The notes under the pieces were generated by a model. The model was given only the letters and a program-made list of their open reading frames with translations, had not been told where the DNA came from and did not search any database. From Saccharopolyspora_D taberi (GTDB lineage: Bacteria; Actinomycetota; Actinomycetes; Mycobacteriales; Pseudonocardiaceae), in the NCBI RefSeq assembly GCF_039534165.1, contig NZ_BAAAUX010000022.1:11495-75494 (forward strand): a stretch of 64,000 nt of DNA, written 5' to 3'. The translations under genes and the position numbers were made by a program. Shown piece after piece: positions 62,243 through 64,000 of this stretch. Each line of letters starts with the position of its first letter. Within the stretch, counting starts at the first letter, position 1.

Positions 62243-64000
62243 TCACCGGCGGCGTTCCGGAGCGGCTGCGGGACCCGGTGAACCGGGCCGCGCACCGGCT
62301 CGCCGGGTACGCGGGCGAGCGGATCGCGATCGACGCGGACACCGCGCTGGACCGGCTGTGCTGGTTCCTCGGCGCGGACCTTGCCGGGGCGGCGGCGCTG
62401 GTCGTGGAACCCACGTGGAGCGCCCGCGAACGCGCGGCGGTCTTCGCCGACGCCCGGCCCGCCGCGATCGTCACTGGGTCTCCGGGCGGGCCGGGCGGGG
62501 TCGTGGGCGGGCCGGTTGGGGTCGTGGGCGGGCCGGTTGAGGGCTTCGCACCGGCAGGAGATCTCGACGCCAGGCCGTGTCCACGACACACCGACGGCAA
62601 GTCGAGCGCACGACACGCCACCGCCGAGCCCACCACACGACACGCCACCAGCGAGCCGAGCGCACGACACACCACCCCCGAGCCGACCCCACGACACACC
62701 ACCCCCGGGCCGACCGCACGACACGCCACAGGCGAGCCGACCCCAGGAATCACCGGCATCAGGCCGACCACGGGATTCGCCGCCGCCGAGCCGACCGGAC
62801 GACACACCATCGCCGAGCCCACCCCACGACACACCGACGGCGAGTCGACCACACGACACGCCACCGCCAAGCCCACCGCACAACACGCCACCCCCGGGCC
62901 GACCACACGACACGCCACCGGCGAGCCGACCGCAGGACACATCACCGGCGAGCCGACCACACGACACATCACCGGCGAGCCGGCCGCAGGACACACCGAC
63001 GCCGAGTCGAGCGCACGACACGCCACCGCCAAGCCGATCCCACGACACACCACCGCCGAGTCGACCACACGACACACCGCCACCGAACCCACCCCACAAC
63101 ACACCGCCCCCGATCCCACCGCCGACTTCGCGCCGGTCGGCAACGCCGAAAGCCGCTTCTACCTGCCGACGACCTCCGGGACCAGCGGCCGCCCGAAGGT
63201 GCTGATCCGCTCCCGCAGGTCCTGGCTGGACAGCTTCGCGGCGCTGGACCTCGGCCTGCGGCCGGACGACACCGTCCTGATCCCCGGCCCGCTGAGCTCG
63301 TCGCTGTTCCTGTTCGGCGCCCTGCACGCCCTGCACGCGAAAGCCGACGTGCACCTGCTGGAGCGCTGGTCGGTGCCGGACGCCGTCGCGGCCTGCCGGC
63401 GCGCCACGGTCGTCCACCTCGTCCCCGCGATGCTCTCCGCCCTGCTGCCGCATCTCGACGACTGTCCACTGCGGACGATCGTGTGCGCGGGCGCCCGCCT
63501 CGATCCCGCGATCCGGTCGCGGCTGGGCGGCCGGGAGCTGGTCGAGTACTACGGCTCCGCCGAGCAGTCGCTGATCGCGGTGGACCGCGGCGACGGGCTC
63601 CGCCCCGTCGTCGACGTCGAGGCGCGCGGCGGGCAGCTCTGGGCCCGCTCCGGCATGGTCTTCGACGGCTACCTCGATCAGGGAGCGGTCCGGTTCCCGG
63701 AGGACTGGCACGACGGCTGGTCCACCGTCGGCGACCGCGGCGCGCTGCACGACGACGGCACCCTGGAGGTCCACGGCCGGTCGACCGCGGTGCTCAACAC
63801 CGGCGCCAGCCTTGTGTCCGCCGAGGACGTGGAGTCGGTGCTCCGCGGTGTCGACGGCGTTCGCGACGTGCTGGTTTCCGCCACCCCGCACCCGAGGTTC
63901 GGCGACCTGGTGACCGCCGTCGTCGAGGTCGACGACACGGCTCCCCCGTCGCTGCGCGCGCTGCGCGAGCGCGCCCGCGCGACGCTGGCCCCAGCGCAGC
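62239..64000 (+). CDS. ANL-family acyl/biotin-adenylating enzyme with a long 9-residue repeat insert (incomplete)
   Basis: At least 587 residues, cut by the window edge. An N-terminal segment (about 1-90, AHRLAGYAGERIAIDADTAL) is followed by a glycine-rich stretch, then a 180-residue Thr/Pro/His/Arg/Glu repeat (about 112-291). The ATP-binding loop FYLPTTSGTSGRPKVL starts at residue 307. VEYYGSAEQS and DGWSTVGDRGALHDDG are further ANL motifs. Without the insert it would be an unusually compact enzyme like others linked to bioY. GTG 62239 overlaps the bioY stop. It probably activates biotin or a biotin precursor (inference). Confidence 0.8.
   Translation, partial: MITGGVPERLRDPVNRAAHRLAGYAGERIAIDADTALDRLCWFLGADLAGAAALVVEPTWSARERAAVFADARPAAIVTGSPGGPGGVVGGPVGVVGGPVEGFAPAGDLDARPCPRHTDGKSSARHATAEPTTRHATSEPSARHTTPEPTPRHTTPGPTARHATGEPTPGITGIRPTTGFAAAEPTGRHTIAEPTPRHTDGESTTRHATAKPTAQHATPGPTTRHATGEPTAGHITGEPTTRHITGEPAAGHTDAESSARHATAKPIPRHTTAESTTRHTATEPTPQHTAPDPTADFAPVGNAESRFYLPTTSGTSGRPKVLIRSRRSWLDSFAALDLGLRPDDTVLIPGPLSSSLFLFGALHALHAKADVHLLERWSVPDAVAACRRATVVHLVPAMLSALLPHLDDCPLRTIVCAGARLDPAIRSRLGGRELVEYYGSAEQSLIAVDRGDGLRPVVDVEARGGQLWARSGMVFDGYLDQGAVRFPEDWHDGWSTVGDRGALHDDGTLEVHGRSTAVLNTGASLVSAEDVESVLRGVDGVRDVLVSATPHPRFGDLVTAVVEVDDTAPPSLRALRERARATLAPAQ
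62572..63111. repeat. 27-bp in-frame tandem repeat, 20 units
   Basis: Twenty contiguous 27-bp units, with a degenerate 21st after 63112. The encoded 9-mer consensus is E-P-T-x-R-H-A/T-T-x. CGACAC recurs in most units, with two units (about 7 and 8) most divergent. All lie in one open frame of the adenylating enzyme. A shorter repeat (GTCGTGGGCGGGCCGGTT twice) precedes it at 62502-62538. Confidence 0.95.

Noticed and set aside
62572..63111. CRISPR array
   Set aside because: The repeats are contiguous 27-bp coding units with no unique spacers and no cas genes nearby.
62381..63205. Plus-strand frame rich in HDTPPPSRP repeats
   Set aside because: It is the +1 reading of the same repeat array and breaks the conserved enzyme frame on both sides.
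62071..63891. 606-codon minus-strand frame containing GGVSCGRL-type repeats
   Set aside because: It is the antisense reading of the 27-bp repeat and of the conserved adenylating enzyme; the forward frame carries the ANL motifs.

Overview
The window is high-GC actinomycete DNA. GC-rich third codon positions, frequent GTG/TTG starts, tight ATGA/GTGA gene overlaps and the gene families present (PucR, bioY with an acyl-adenylating enzyme, CysO/Mec sulphur relay, DUF397 with Scr1-type XRE regulators, an F420/PPOX-type protein) all fit. The type III polyketide synthase-P450-cupin pigment operon points to Pseudonocardiales, most likely a Saccharopolyspora-like organism; this genus call is inference. 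A run of N at 279-324 shows this is a draft assembly, so single frameshifts need caution.

Layout. 1-2006 (-): polyamine genes (ODC-like decarboxylase, SpeD, start of SpeE). 2023-12651: a purine catabolism island, with a PucR regulator facing a + strand run of three xanthine dehydrogenase-type subunits, an 8-oxoguanine deaminase-like amidohydrolase, guanine deaminase, an NCS2 purine permease, XdhC and a MocA-like nucleotidyltransferase. 12868-20210: small genes and regulators, a tRNA with Leu(UAG) anticodon but a short variable loop, a TetR-controlled GH1 glucosidase plus MFS transporter pair, and a VOC/HxlR pair. 20466-23282: the THN synthase (rppA)-P450-cupin pigment operon. 23329-27397: a secreted penicillin-acylase-family enzyme and a LysR regulator. 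28537-31369: FAH-family protein, then nucleoside hydrolase with pseudouridine-5'-phosphate glycosidase. 32144-35325: secreted trypsin-like protease and a NarL-type two-component system. 35520-39165: GT-C glycosyltransferase and two bacterial PH-domain membrane proteins. 39152-41176: methyltransferase with a repeat-encoded N-terminus, DUF397 and XRE genes. 41304-44678: pyruvate oxidase-type enzyme, peroxiredoxin, TSUP permease. 44792-47389: a damaged NACHT (NLR-like) gene. 47386-51554 (-): housekeeping set rdgB, rph, murI, an MBL hydrolase and rhomboid with an orphan Imm1 immunity gene. 53038-54844 (-): cysM-cysO-mec cysteine pathway. 56137-59100: DUF2017/clpS and pncB/pncA with a possible small repeat-encoded gene between them. 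59403-64000: DinG-family helicase, bioY, and an ANL-family adenylating enzyme that runs off the window and carries about twenty in-frame 27-bp repeats.

The most unusual signals are the 9-residue repeat array inside the bioY-linked ANL gene (62572-63111), the class-I-shaped tRNA-Leu(UAG) (14264-14337), the 72-bp duplicated small ORF coupled to pncA (58380-58534), the CysO carrying one residue beyond its di-glycine, and the decaying NACHT gene. Several convergent junctions carry strong stem-loops without U-tracts, as is common in actinomycetes.
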